From assembly GCF_018861145.1 (NCBI RefSeq), contig NZ_JAHKQT010000031.1:1-54801 (forward strand): a stretch of DNA of 54,801 bases, written 5' to 3'. Position 1 is the first letter of the stretch, and every line of letters begins with the position of its first letter. Positions 46,139-54,791 of the stretch are shown piece after piece. The DNA is from Poseidonibacter lekithochrous (GTDB lineage: Bacteria > Campylobacterota > Campylobacteria > Campylobacterales > Arcobacteraceae). A program made the translations under genes and the position numbers. Under the pieces are notes generated by a model. It ran no database searches and was not told where the DNA came from. It saw only the letters and a program-made list of their open reading frames with translations.

Positions 46139-46687
46139 ATGAAAAAAATATTATTAAGTTCAATTTTAGCATTAGGATTAAGTATTAATTTAAGTGCTTA
46201 TGAGATTGATGGTGATTTAGGTGTACAATGGACTGGATATAAAACTGCAAAAAAAGTTGCTGTTTCTGGTACTTTTAAAGATATAAAAATAAATATTAAT
46301 AAAAGTGAAAATTTATCAGAGTTTTTAAAAAGTGCAAAAGTAGCTATAACAACGGCATCATTTGATTCTAAAAATCCAGGAAGAGATAAAAGTATTACTA
46401 GTACTTTATTTTCTTTAGCAAGTTCAGAAACTATCTATGGAAATATAAAAAGTGTTGATGAAGAAAATAAAAAATTAATTTTAAATATGACTATGAATGA
46501 AGTTACAAAAGAAGTTTTAATGTCATATGATATGAAAGATTCAAAAATTGTAGCAAAGGGAACTATTGATATTTTGGATTTTTCTATGAAAAGTTCTTTT
46601 TTAGCATTTGCAAAAAAATGTGAAGTTTTTCATGAAAACAAGTCATATTCTGAAGTAGGAATAGCATTTACACTTCCATATAAATAA
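46139..46687 (+). CDS. YceI-family periplasmic protein
   Basis: 182 residues starting at ATG 46139, directly after AAAGGATTTACA. A signal peptide (about 1-21, LSINLSA-YEI) leads into a YceI-like lipocalin-type beta-barrel: GVQWTGYKTAKKVAVSGTF, then DSKNPGRDKSITSTLF and the C-terminal VGIAFTLPY. Family members bind isoprenoid-type lipids in the periplasm. The ATG at 46106 adds 11 residues that do not fit a signal peptide. It is divergent from the TetR operon and shares its operator region. Confidence 0.85.
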   Translation: MKKILLSSILALGLSINLSAYEIDGDLGVQWTGYKTAKKVAVSGTFKDIKININKSENLSEFLKSAKVAITTASFDSKNPGRDKSITSTLFSLASSETIYGNIKSVDEENKKLILNMTMNEVTKEVLMSYDMKDSKIVAKGTIDILDFSMKSSFLAFAKKCEVFHENKSYSEVGIAFTLPYK

Positions 46688-46703
46688 ACCTAAACAATAA
46701 AAA

Positions 46704-46728
46704 TTAATAGCTCTTTTGGGGCTATTAA
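46704..46728 (+). terminator. Terminator between YceI and selO
   Basis: TTAATAGC and GCTATTAA form an 8-bp stem extended by T-G and C-G pairs, followed on the plus strand by CTTTTTATTATT. This is a classic intrinsic terminator for the YceI gene; it also lies at the selO 3' end. Confidence 0.85.
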
Positions 46729-46739
46729 CTTTTTATTAT

Positions 46740-48194
46740 TTAAGAAGAACAAGAAAGTTTAATATTTGCAAACTTCATGGGTGTTGGATTTGAATATCTT
46801 TCATATTTAGAATGCTCTTCATATGGATTTTGTGCAATTTCTAATAAATCATTTACCAGTGAATAATCTCCTGTATGTGCTAACTCAATTGCTTCTTGAA
46901 GCATATAATTTTTTATTATATATTTTGGATTTACTTTCTTCATTATTTCATTTCTTTTTGAAAAACTATTCTCTTGTATCTCACAAACTTTTTTATATGA
47001 ATCAAACCACTTTTCTATTGGATCTCTAAATACACATAAATCTGTAATATATGATAAGTCATCAAAAGATTTAATAGAATTTAATCTATGAAAAAATACA
47101 TTATAATCCATTTTAGATGTTTCTAATGCTCCTAAAAGTTCTAATATTAAATCTAAATTGCTATCTCCACTTTTACTTGCAATTAAACCTAATCTTTCAT
47201 TCATCAGTTTTAAATATACATTTTCATGTTGAGGAAGAAATGTTTTCATGTATTCAAGAAGTTTACTTTCATCACATATCTCTTTTAAGGCATTAGCTAA
47301 CACTATTAAATTCCATCTTGCGACATAGGGTTGATTATTATAAGAATATCGTCCTTCCCCATCAGTATGATTACAAATACAATTTTTATCAAAGTAATCC
47401 ATAAATGCAAAAGGACCATAATCAATAGTAACGCCAGCCATTGAAAAATTATCAGTATTCATAACTCCATGCATAAATCCATATACTTGCCAACGTGCTA
47501 ACATAGAAGCTGTTTTGTCAACTAGAGAATAAAACATTTTTTCATATTTTCCCTCTACTTCTTTTAAATGTGGATAATTTTGCTCTATTACATAATCTGC
47601 AAGTTTTGTTACATTTTCTTTTGAATTTTCTGTATTTGCAAAAAATTCAAAAGTACCTATTCTTATCCAAGATGATGACATTCTTAAAACAATAGAACAA
47701 GATTCTTTTTCCCATTCTCTATGCGCATATGTATCCGAATCAATAATAGCTAAGGCTCTTGTAGTTGGAATATCTAAAGCATACATTGCTTCACTAATAA
47801 TATATTCTCTAATTGAAGAGCGTAAAACTGCTCTACCATCTCCTCGTCTTGAATATTTTGTAGGCCCTGAACCTTTTGTTTGTAAGTGCCAAGAATTTAT
47901 ATTTCCTAAATTTATAGCCCTACCATCTCCTAATTGTGGTACAAAATATCCAAACTGATGACCTGCATATACCATAGCATAAGGTTGTGAGTTTTCTAAA
48001 GTTTTTGTACCATTTAAAAAATCTAAAAACTCTTGTGTTTCACACTCTTTATAATCTAAGTTTATTAAATCACAGGCTTTTTTATTAAAGGATACTAGCT
48101 TTGGATTTTTTAAAGGTGTTGGTTTTAGTTTTTGATATAATTTTTCATCTATTTTAAAATAATCCATATCAACTTTTAATTTACTTAATTTCAT
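46740..48194 (-). CDS. selO: SelO protein AMPylase (YdiU family)
   Basis: 484 residues, typical of YdiU/UPF0061. The pseudokinase fold shows YAGHQFGYFVPQLGDGRA, GSGPTKYSRRGDGRAVLRSS (ATP site) and GVMNTDNFSMAGVTIDYGPF with the metal-binding Asn/Asp. The enzyme transfers AMP to proteins in redox stress. The C-terminus ends LSCSS: the cysteine sits where eukaryotic SelO has selenocysteine. The gene faces the periplasmic thioredoxin gene across a 159-base divergent region. Confidence 0.95.
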   Translation of the reverse strand: MKLSKLKVDMDYFKIDEKLYQKLKPTPLKNPKLVSFNKKACDLINLDYKECETQEFLDFLNGTKTLENSQPYAMVYAGHQFGYFVPQLGDGRAINLGNINSWHLQTKGSGPTKYSRRGDGRAVLRSSIREYIISEAMYALDIPTTRALAIIDSDTYAHREWEKESCSIVLRMSSSWIRIGTFEFFANTENSKENVTKLADYVIEQNYPHLKEVEGKYEKMFYSLVDKTASMLARWQVYGFMHGVMNTDNFSMAGVTIDYGPFAFMDYFDKNCICNHTDGEGRYSYNNQPYVARWNLIVLANALKEICDESKLLEYMKTFLPQHENVYLKLMNERLGLIASKSGDSNLDLILELLGALETSKMDYNVFFHRLNSIKSFDDLSYITDLCVFRDPIEKWFDSYKKVCEIQENSFSKRNEIMKKVNPKYIIKNYMLQEAIELAHTGDYSLVNDLLEIAQNPYEEHSKYERYSNPTPMKFANIKLSCSS

Positions 48195-48293
48195 AATTCT
48201 TCTCTTTTAATAAAATATATAATTGTAAGAAATAAGATATCAAAACTATTTAGAGAATAAGATAAAATTTGTCTTCTTTTAATTTACAGTGCT

Positions 48294-48307
48294 GTCTTTA
48301 CAAAGAC
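48294..48307. promoter_or_regulatory. Palindrome between selO and thioredoxin
   Basis: GTCTTT-AC-AAAGAC, perfect 6-bp arms, is centred about 34 bases before the predicted start of the thioredoxin gene and could act on both divergent genes. The regulator is unknown. Confidence 0.45.
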
Positions 48308-48322
48308 TACACATATAAAAAC

Positions 48323-48328
48323 TATACT
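48323..48328 (+). promoter_or_regulatory. -10 box of the thioredoxin gene
   Basis: TATACT lies 26 bases before ATG 48354, with AAAGGAT (ribosome site) in between. Confidence 0.5.
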
Positions 48329-48353
48329 TTGTCAAATAAAAAGGATTGATAAA

Positions 48354-48731
48354 ATGAAGAAATTATTTCTACTTTTATCTCTTAGTTTTTCATCATTATT
48401 TGCATTTGAGCATTTAACTCTTGAAAACATTGAAGATAAATTAAAGAACAAAAATGTAATTATCGATTTTTATGCTACTTGGTGTCCATCTTGTAAGGTT
48501 TTAGGTAAAAACTTGACAAAATATAATACAAGCAAACAAAGTGATATAGAAATTTATAAACTAGATATAGAAAAACAAAAACTTCTTACAGCACAATTTG
48601 AAATTAAAGCTATTCCTACTTTAATATATTTAGAAAATGGAAAAATTGTTGCTAAAGAAATTGGAGTTCGAAGTATTGAGCAACTAAAAGATTATGAAAA
48701 AGAGTATTTTACAAGCTCTTCTAATAAATAG
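48354..48731 (+). CDS. Periplasmic thioredoxin-fold protein
   Basis: 125 residues. A signal peptide (about 1-18, SSLFA-FEH) precedes a thioredoxin domain with the active site ATWCPSCKVLG and the cis-proline loop AIPTLIYLENGK. The domain resembles the C-terminal domain of DsbD more than cytoplasmic TrxA (WCPSC rather than WCGPC). It probably reduces or exchanges periplasmic disulfides. It stands alone and is divergent from selO. Confidence 0.85.
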   Translation: MKKLFLLLSLSFSSLFAFEHLTLENIEDKLKNKNVIIDFYATWCPSCKVLGKNLTKYNTSKQSDIEIYKLDIEKQKLLTAQFEIKAIPTLIYLENGKIVAKEIGVRSIEQLKDYEKEYFTSSSNK

Positions 48732-48756
48732 AAACCTAAGCTCTTAGGTTTCTATT
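48727..48756. terminator. Perfect 14-bp hairpin over convergent gene ends
   Basis: AATAGAAACCTAAG and CTTAGGTTTCTATT are fully complementary around CT. The stem contains the thioredoxin stop and the last codons of truD. No long T-tract follows, but the stem is strong. Confidence 0.8.
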
Positions 48757-49737
48757 AGCAATATTCTCAATTAAAACTGTAGCATATGAGCCTTTTGGCA
48801 AAGTAAACTTCAACTTACATTTTTTAGTATTTTTATCATAGTTTACATTTATATTTGTAGGATAAACAATCGCATCCCTTCTGTAGCCTTTTTCTTGAAT
48901 ATAAGTATCATCATATTTTTCTTCAATTTCTCTTGCATCTTTAATACTTCTAAAAGCTTTATTTCCTGGTAATAAACCTGTCGGAACAATTTTCTTATTA
49001 TTAAAATCATTTAGCATTTGTGGTGTTAAGTTTTTTGGTGTGAAAAACTCATCACTTCTATATTCTCTAAATACATCACCATCCATTGGAACAAATGTAT
49101 CTTCACATAAACTCAATCTTTCAACTAACCATTTATTAAAAAAATCACTTTGATAAGCAGACACTAACATCTTAGATATTTTTCTATCTTTTATTTGATA
49201 ATCTTCATAAATATATCTTCTAGCTTTTTCTAAGTTATCTTTACCATCTCGTCCAAATCTTTGGTAACCAAAATAGTTTGGCATACCAACATTTGAAATC
49301 TCTTTTAAAAGTTTTTCTATTTTTCCTACATCTTGGGCTTTAACTTCATGAAGATTTATTTCAAAAGAATTTCCTATTAAATCTCCAATATTTAGTTTTG
49401 TTCCATGAAGTGTAGTTTCTAAGATTTTGATTTTATTGTGTCTAAATTGTTTTAAATCTTTTGAATACTTTTTGGGAATTGATATATATTGTGTTGTTGT
49501 TGCATTTTTATCTTTAAGTCCAGCATAGCCTAATTCATTTTCATAAATTCGAAGGCCTTTTGATAAACTTTCTAATAAATCCCAAGTTCCTAATCTAGTT
49601 TTTTTAATCTTTGCAATTATAAAATTACCTCGACCTTTAAAAGGGATTGGAACTTCTTCAACAATAAAATCATCAACATTTTGATAGAATTTAAAATCTA
49701 ATTTTTCGTGCTTTTGTAGAAACTCTCTTTTAATCAT
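48736..49737 (-). CDS. truD: tRNA pseudouridine(13) synthase TruD
   Basis: 333 residues. The catalytic aspartate is Asp76 in GYAGLKDKNATTTQ, and the TruD-specific segments NYFGYQRFGRDG and VSAYQSDFFNKWL are present. It converts U13 of tRNA to pseudouridine. TruD is standard in Campylobacterota. The last codons lie within a strong hairpin shared with the thioredoxin gene. Confidence 0.96.
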   Translation of the reverse strand: MIKREFLQKHEKLDFKFYQNVDDFIVEEVPIPFKGRGNFIIAKIKKTRLGTWDLLESLSKGLRIYENELGYAGLKDKNATTTQYISIPKKYSKDLKQFRHNKIKILETTLHGTKLNIGDLIGNSFEINLHEVKAQDVGKIEKLLKEISNVGMPNYFGYQRFGRDGKDNLEKARRYIYEDYQIKDRKISKMLVSAYQSDFFNKWLVERLSLCEDTFVPMDGDVFREYRSDEFFTPKNLTPQMLNDFNNKKIVPTGLLPGNKAFRSIKDAREIEEKYDDTYIQEKGYRRDAIVYPTNINVNYDKNTKKCKLKFTLPKGSYATVLIENIANRNLRA

Positions 49738-49893
49738 AAGTTATATCTTTGTATTTATTTTTTGCAATTATAGTCTAAGTTTTATTTACTTTTCATTGCC
49801 CAAAATACTTAAGCTGAAATCTAAAAATTTATCCCAATCTTAAAATAAGCCCTTATACAATAAAATGACCCATAATATAAAGGGAATAAATAC

Positions 49894-50979
49894 ATGAATA
49901 ACAATATACAATCAATCAAAGCAGATAGACCAGAGATTATAACAACAGAAGTAGAAGCAATAAGTTTCTACCGTAAAATGGACACTAGTGCAACTGTTCT
50001 TGATATGATTGCAGGTAAGTACGTAATCGTCGAAGAATACTATAGTAATGGATTAGAAGTCTTAGCCGAGCTTAAAAAAGTTCTTTTAAAAACATTTACA
50101 GATAAAAGTTTTAAAGGTCAAAGAGAATATCGTTCTGCATTTAGAGAAGCTTCGCATAGATTACTAATAAAAGTAATAGATAATAAACTACCTTTAAAAA
50201 AAGCTCCAAATATTGGATGGTTAGAAATTTTATATCCTGAAGTAAAAGATTTTTATATCTCATATCCAGATATTCAAGGAATGAATAGTTCATGGCAATG
50301 GTATAAAAAAGGAATAGAGATTAAAACATTAGACTTAAATATTTATCCCTATTATGGAACATATTTTCCTACGAGATTTGATCATCTAAAACTATTTGAT
50401 AAATGGCTAAAAAAATATGATGGTTCAAAAGAAAAAGCAATTGAGATTGGAGTTGGCAGTGGTGTTTTATCTTTTCAGTTAATTCAAAATGGATTTAATA
50501 ATATTACAGCAACAGACACAAATAAAAATGCAATTATTGGAGTAGCAAAAGAGTCTCAAAGATTAGGTTTTGAAGATAAGATAAGTTTAAATCATGGGGA
50601 TTTATTTGAAAATTGCGAAGAAAAAGCAGATGTAATAGTTTTCAATCCTCCTTGGTTAAAAGCTAAGCATAAATTAGAAGAGGGAATTGATAAAGCTATG
50701 TATTATGAAGATGAACTTTTTCCAAGATTCTTTGAACAAGCTAAACAACACTTAGAACCTGAGGGGAAAATAGTATTAATATTTTCAAACTTTTCAGAAG
50801 TAGTTGATAAAGAAACTCCACATCCAATAATAGAAGAGTTAAGAAATAATAATCGATTTAGAAAAGACTTGCACTTACGAAGAGATGTTAGAGCGTCATC
50901 TAAGCGAACAAAAAGAACAGATAATAGAGAAAATGAAAAAGTAGAGTTATGGGTATTAGCTCATAAAAAAGAGAAATAA
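49894..50979 (+). CDS. Class I SAM-dependent methyltransferase
   Basis: 361 residues. An N-terminal domain of about 180 residues precedes a Rossmann methyltransferase domain: motif I EIGVGSGVLSF (about 186-196), the acidic strand TATDTNKNA, and the catalytic NPPW (motif IV) in VIVFNPPWLKAK. NPPW/NPPY is typical of enzymes that methylate exocyclic or amide nitrogens, as in PrmC or RlmG. The C-terminus is basic (RASSKRTKRTDNRE), fitting an RNA or protein substrate. The target is unknown. The ribosome site AAGGGAA precedes ATG. Confidence 0.82.
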   Translation: MNNNIQSIKADRPEIITTEVEAISFYRKMDTSATVLDMIAGKYVIVEEYYSNGLEVLAELKKVLLKTFTDKSFKGQREYRSAFREASHRLLIKVIDNKLPLKKAPNIGWLEILYPEVKDFYISYPDIQGMNSSWQWYKKGIEIKTLDLNIYPYYGTYFPTRFDHLKLFDKWLKKYDGSKEKAIEIGVGSGVLSFQLIQNGFNNITATDTNKNAIIGVAKESQRLGFEDKISLNHGDLFENCEEKADVIVFNPPWLKAKHKLEEGIDKAMYYEDELFPRFFEQAKQHLEPEGKIVLIFSNFSEVVDKETPHPIIEELRNNNRFRKDLHLRRDVRASSKRTKRTDNRENEKVELWVLAHKKEK

Positions 50980-51001
50980 CACTATTTGATAAAGGATTAC
51001 C

Positions 51002-51349
51002 ATGGATATGCAAAATATAGAAAAAATCATAAAAGATTTTTCAAAACAAAGAGATTGGGATAAGTTTCATAATCCAAAAAATATTTCGATGGCACTAAAT
51101 GTTGAAGCTTCAGAGCTTTTAGAAATATTTCAGTGGTTAGACTTTGATCAATCAGCAAACTTAGATAAACAAAAACATCAACATGCAAAAGAAGAAATAG
51201 CTGATATTGCAGTATACTTAATAAGAATGTGCATGACTTTAAATATAAATTTAGAAGATGCAATAAAAGAAAAAATGAAACTAAATGAACTAAACTACCC
51301 TTTAGTAGATGAAAATGGTGAAAAAATTATTTACGGAAAGAAAAAGTAA
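51002..51349 (+). CDS. MazG-like nucleotide pyrophosphohydrolase
   Basis: 115 residues, an all-alpha NTP pyrophosphohydrolase of the MazG/RS21-C6 type. Metal motifs are EASELLEIFQW (ExxE) and KEEIADIAVYL (ExxD). The small single-domain proteins of this type often act on dCTP or modified dNTPs as house-cleaning enzymes. It follows the methyltransferase gene by 22 bases and probably shares its transcript. Confidence 0.88.
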   Translation: MDMQNIEKIIKDFSKQRDWDKFHNPKNISMALNVEASELLEIFQWLDFDQSANLDKQKHQHAKEEIADIAVYLIRMCMTLNINLEDAIKEKMKLNELNYPLVDENGEKIIYGKKK

Positions 51350-51363
51350 CAAAAGTTTCGTAT

Positions 51364-52968
51364 TTAATCATTGCCTGATGCTTTTTCAACTAATAAATCG
51401 GCAACTTCATGTTGAGCTAAGACAAAAGACTTAATAGGTAAATCTCTTAAGCTCTTTTTTTCTTCAACAGTATCTACATTTAGAATAATATTCATATCTT
51501 CTTTAAATGATAAAAGTGCTTCACAAATAAGCCGCTTGTTGCTTAGGTTATGTACTGTAATAATTATGCTTGATGCTTCATCTACTTTTAGAGATTCTAA
51601 AACAGGAGATTTATTTAAGTGTCCAAAATAGGCTTGATATCCTCTTTTTTGTGCAAGTAATACATGTCTTAAATCATCAGATATGATAACAAACTCTTCT
51701 TTTTTCTCTTCTAGTTGTTTTGCTACTATTCTTCCAAGAGTAGAATATCCACAAAGTATGATATGATTTTTAGAATTAATAGGTGTAATTTTATCTGATT
51801 CAAAGAACTCTACTACAAAAAATGAAGCAAGTTTATATATATTATTTACAATAAAAGGTGTAATAATCATGGAAAGTACAGTAACTAAAATAAGAAATTC
51901 ACTTAATTCATCTGTTAGAAGAGTATTGCTTGAAGCCAATGCAAATACTGCAAAAGAAAATTCACCAACTTGAGATAATGCAAATGCAGCTTTAAGTGAA
52001 TCACTTTTATTAGCTTTTCTTTTTATAACAAAATATATTACCAATGCTTTTATAATCATTACTGATAACAATACTATAAAAATATAATGAAGATTATAAA
52101 TAAAATATGTAATATCAATCTTTGTTCCAACTGAAAAAAAGAAAGCACCTAAAAGCAGATCCTTATAAGATGAAATATCTGATTCAACTTTTACATGATA
52201 ATTTGTTTCAGCAATAATCATTCCTGCGATAAAAGCACCCAAAGAGTAAGTAAATCCAATTTCATGTGCTAATAAAGATGTACCTATAACAATAGAGAAA
52301 ACCGAACCTAAAAAAAGTTCTTCTAACTTAGCTTTAGTAGCAAAATATAAAAACCAATTTAAAAGTTTTTTACCTATTGTAAACATAAATAATATAATTC
52401 CAGCTGCAGATACAGATGTTTGAAGTAAAACTTCAGAAATAGAAAGTGTGGAATTAGATAAGAAACCAATAAGTAGTAATATTGGGATTACTGCTAAATC
52501 TTGAAAAATCAAAATAGCAGTTGATTTTTCTCCATAAGGTGTATAGATATCTTTTGACTGTTTTAAATAAGTTAAAACTACAGCTGTAGAAGAGAGTGAA
52601 AAAGCAAGTGAAATAATAATAGATGAAGTAATATCAATTGAAAATACATAGTATGAAATCATAAAAATAATAAGAGTACTAATCCCTACTTGTAAAAAGC
52701 CATTTAAAAATAAAATCTCTTTCATTTTTTTTAACTTAGATACAGACATTTCAAGACCAATAGTAAACATTAGAAAAACTATTCCAAACTCAGCAATTAA
52801 TTCAAGTGCTTGTAGGTTATTTTGATTATTAAAGTGAAAGATATTATTTATAATAGTACCTGTTATTATATAACCTATGATATGAGAGATACCCCATTTT
52901 TTTAAAAAGATATTTAAAATTGTTGCTAGGGCTAAGGATATAAAGATAATAACTAAAATTGATTCCAT
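51364..52968 (-). CDS. CPA2 cation:proton antiporter with TrkA-N domain
   Basis: 534 residues: about 12 membrane helices (1-385) of the Na+/H+ exchanger fold (GIVFLMFTIGLEMS, FQDLAVIPILLL, SLGAFIAGMIIAE), then a TrkA-N Rossmann domain (about 395-520) with the nucleotide loop CGYSTLGRIVA. It resembles KefB/KefC-type potassium efflux systems or monovalent cation antiporters, but no KefF/KefG ancillary gene is adjacent, so glutathione gating is not implied. Ion specificity is unknown. Confidence 0.88.
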   Translation of the reverse strand: MESILVIIFISLALATILNIFLKKWGISHIIGYIITGTIINNIFHFNNQNNLQALELIAEFGIVFLMFTIGLEMSVSKLKKMKEILFLNGFLQVGISTLIIFMISYYVFSIDITSSIIISLAFSLSSTAVVLTYLKQSKDIYTPYGEKSTAILIFQDLAVIPILLLIGFLSNSTLSISEVLLQTSVSAAGIILFMFTIGKKLLNWFLYFATKAKLEELFLGSVFSIVIGTSLLAHEIGFTYSLGAFIAGMIIAETNYHVKVESDISSYKDLLLGAFFFSVGTKIDITYFIYNLHYIFIVLLSVMIIKALVIYFVIKRKANKSDSLKAAFALSQVGEFSFAVFALASSNTLLTDELSEFLILVTVLSMIITPFIVNNIYKLASFFVVEFFESDKITPINSKNHIILCGYSTLGRIVAKQLEEKKEEFVIISDDLRHVLLAQKRGYQAYFGHLNKSPVLESLKVDEASSIIITVHNLSNKRLICEALLSFKEDMNIILNVDTVEEKKSLRDLPIKSFVLAQHEVADLLVEKASGND

Positions 52969-53087
52969 TTTGATATTTTAGCTAAAAATGAGGGATTAGT
53001 TCAATTATTAAGTATATTAGCTAAACAAATAGATTTAAATGTAAACCAAAAAATAAATATTAATTGATTTACATCTTTTTTTAAAAA

Positions 53088-54539
53088 TTATTGTTGTTTA
53101 TTCATATCATATTGAAGATATACAACTTTTGTTTGTAAAAACTCTTCTAAACCATGTTTACCATCAGCTCCACCAATACCAGATTTTCGCCATCCTGCAT
53201 GGAAACCTTGCATAGCTTCAAAGTTTTCTCTATTTATATATGTTTCACCAAATTTAATCTCCTTACAAGCTCTCATAGCTAAATCTATATTTTGTGTATA
53301 AATTGAAGATGTCAACCCAAACTCACTATCATTTGCCATTTCTATTGCTTCATCAAATGTTTCAAATGTAACTACAGGAAGAACTGGCCCAAAAATTTCT
53401 TCTTTAATAATTCTCATATCTTGTTTTACATTTGTAATTACTGTTGGCTCATAATAAAAGCCATCAACTCTTGATGAAGGCTCTCCACCTAAAGCAATCG
53501 TGGCTCCCGCTTCTTTTGCACTATCAACTAATGATTGAACATGAGATATTGCAGCTTGATTAATAAGTGGTCCCATAGCTACTTCTTCTTTTAATGGATC
53601 CCCATAAGTTACTTCTTTCATAGATTCTATCAATTTTTGAGTAAACTCTTTTTCTATACTCTTATGAACATATACTCTTTCTGCACAATTACAAACCTGA
53701 CCATTATTTATAACTCTAGAGTTTTTAATAGCTTCAACTGCTAAATCAATATTAGCATCCGCCATAACAATTGCAGGAGCTTTTCCTCCAAGTTCTAAAG
53801 AAACTTTTGTTACATTTTTAGCTGCAGTTTCCATAATCTTAACACCAACAGGAACACTTCCTGTAAAACTAATAATACCAACTTTTTCATTTCCAGCTAA
53901 AGTATTTCCTACTTCAGAACCTGTCCCTGAAACTAGATTAAAAACACCCTTTGGCAAATCAATCTCATCAACAAGTTTTGCAAACTCAAAAGCATTATTT
54001 GGTGTTTCACTACTTGGTTTTATAACTATTGTATTACCTGTAACTAATGCAGGTGCTAATTTTCTAGCGATTAAAAAGAAAGGGAAATTCCAAGGTAAAA
54101 TACCAGCAGCAACACCAATTGGAAGTTTAAATAAAAATATATTTTCATTAGGTCTATCACTTTGGATGATTTCACCTTCATATCTTCTAGCCCATTCAGC
54201 CATATAATCAAGATAATCTGCTGTGAAATTTACTTCAACAAGAGCTAAATCTAAAAGTTTCCCTTGTTCTTCAGTAATAGTATTTGCTAACATATCAGCA
54301 TTATCTCTTATCTTTTGAGCAATCTTCTTAAGATATGAAGCTCTTTGAATCGCAGGAAGTTTTTCCCAAGATTTTTGAGCTTCAAAAGCAGCATTTACAG
54401 CTATATTCACATCTTCTTCTGTTCCTTTAGGAATATAAGATATTATCTTTTTATCAGCAGGATTTATTACAGGTATTGTTTCATTTTTTGAAATAAACTC
54501 ACCATTAATATACATTTCATAGACTCTATTCTTTGACAT
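53088..54539 (-). CDS. aldA: Lactaldehyde-type aldehyde dehydrogenase AldA
   Basis: 483 residues, full ALDH length. Catalytic Cys283 is in NNGQVCNCAERV, general base Glu249 in SLELGGKAP, and the NAD site is ILPWNFP and FTGSVPVG. The C-terminal block INRENFEAMQGFHAGWRKSG matches E. coli AldA closely as I remember it. Oxidises lactaldehyde or glycolaldehyde to lactate or glycolate; other aldehydes are possible. An excellent ribosome site (AAAGGAG) precedes ATG. It stands alone. Confidence 0.92.
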   Translation of the reverse strand: MSKNRVYEMYINGEFISKNETIPVINPADKKIISYIPKGTEEDVNIAVNAAFEAQKSWEKLPAIQRASYLKKIAQKIRDNADMLANTITEEQGKLLDLALVEVNFTADYLDYMAEWARRYEGEIIQSDRPNENIFLFKLPIGVAAGILPWNFPFFLIARKLAPALVTGNTIVIKPSSETPNNAFEFAKLVDEIDLPKGVFNLVSGTGSEVGNTLAGNEKVGIISFTGSVPVGVKIMETAAKNVTKVSLELGGKAPAIVMADANIDLAVEAIKNSRVINNGQVCNCAERVYVHKSIEKEFTQKLIESMKEVTYGDPLKEEVAMGPLINQAAISHVQSLVDSAKEAGATIALGGEPSSRVDGFYYEPTVITNVKQDMRIIKEEIFGPVLPVVTFETFDEAIEMANDSEFGLTSSIYTQNIDLAMRACKEIKFGETYINRENFEAMQGFHAGWRKSGIGGADGKHGLEEFLQTKVVYLQYDMNKQQ

Positions 54540-54572
54540 AAGAAACTCCTTTGAGTTAATATTTTTTATATA

Positions 54573-54644
54573 TTAAGAAATTACTACTTTGTTATTTCCA
54601 CTCTCTCTTGCTTCATATAAAGCTAAATAAGCTTTGAAAAAAAC
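54573..54644 (-). pseudogene. GGDEF (diguanylate cyclase) C-terminal remnant
   Basis: The minus strand encodes VFFKAYLALYEARESGNNK then VVIS and a stop. ALYEAKESGRNxV is the closing helix of GGDEF domains (ADxALYxAKxxGRNxV). An in-frame TGA lies directly upstream and the rest of the domain is absent. Only about 23 residues survive, in the promoter region of aldA, so it is a decayed fragment. Confidence 0.7.
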
Positions 54645-54754
54645 TCATCACTTTAACGATAATAATATAACACTAATTATTTAAGTTTAATCTTAAATAA
54701 ATCACAAGTAAAATACTATACATTTCTTCATTTAAATTCAAAGATAAACTTAGA

Positions 54755-54760
54755 TATAAT
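54755..54760 (+). promoter_or_regulatory. -10 box of the gene leaving the window
   Basis: TATAAT in TAGATATAATCAC, 32 bases before ATG 54792. A second TATAAT is at 54771-54776, but it is probably too close to the ribosome site. Confidence 0.45.
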
Positions 54761-54791
54761 CACGTCAAATTATAATACAGATAGGACTTTC

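Noticed and set aside
53040-53087. Intrinsic terminator after aldA (AATGTAAA ... TTTACATC)
   Set aside because: The complementary segments are separated by a loop of more than 20 bases, and the pairing is short.
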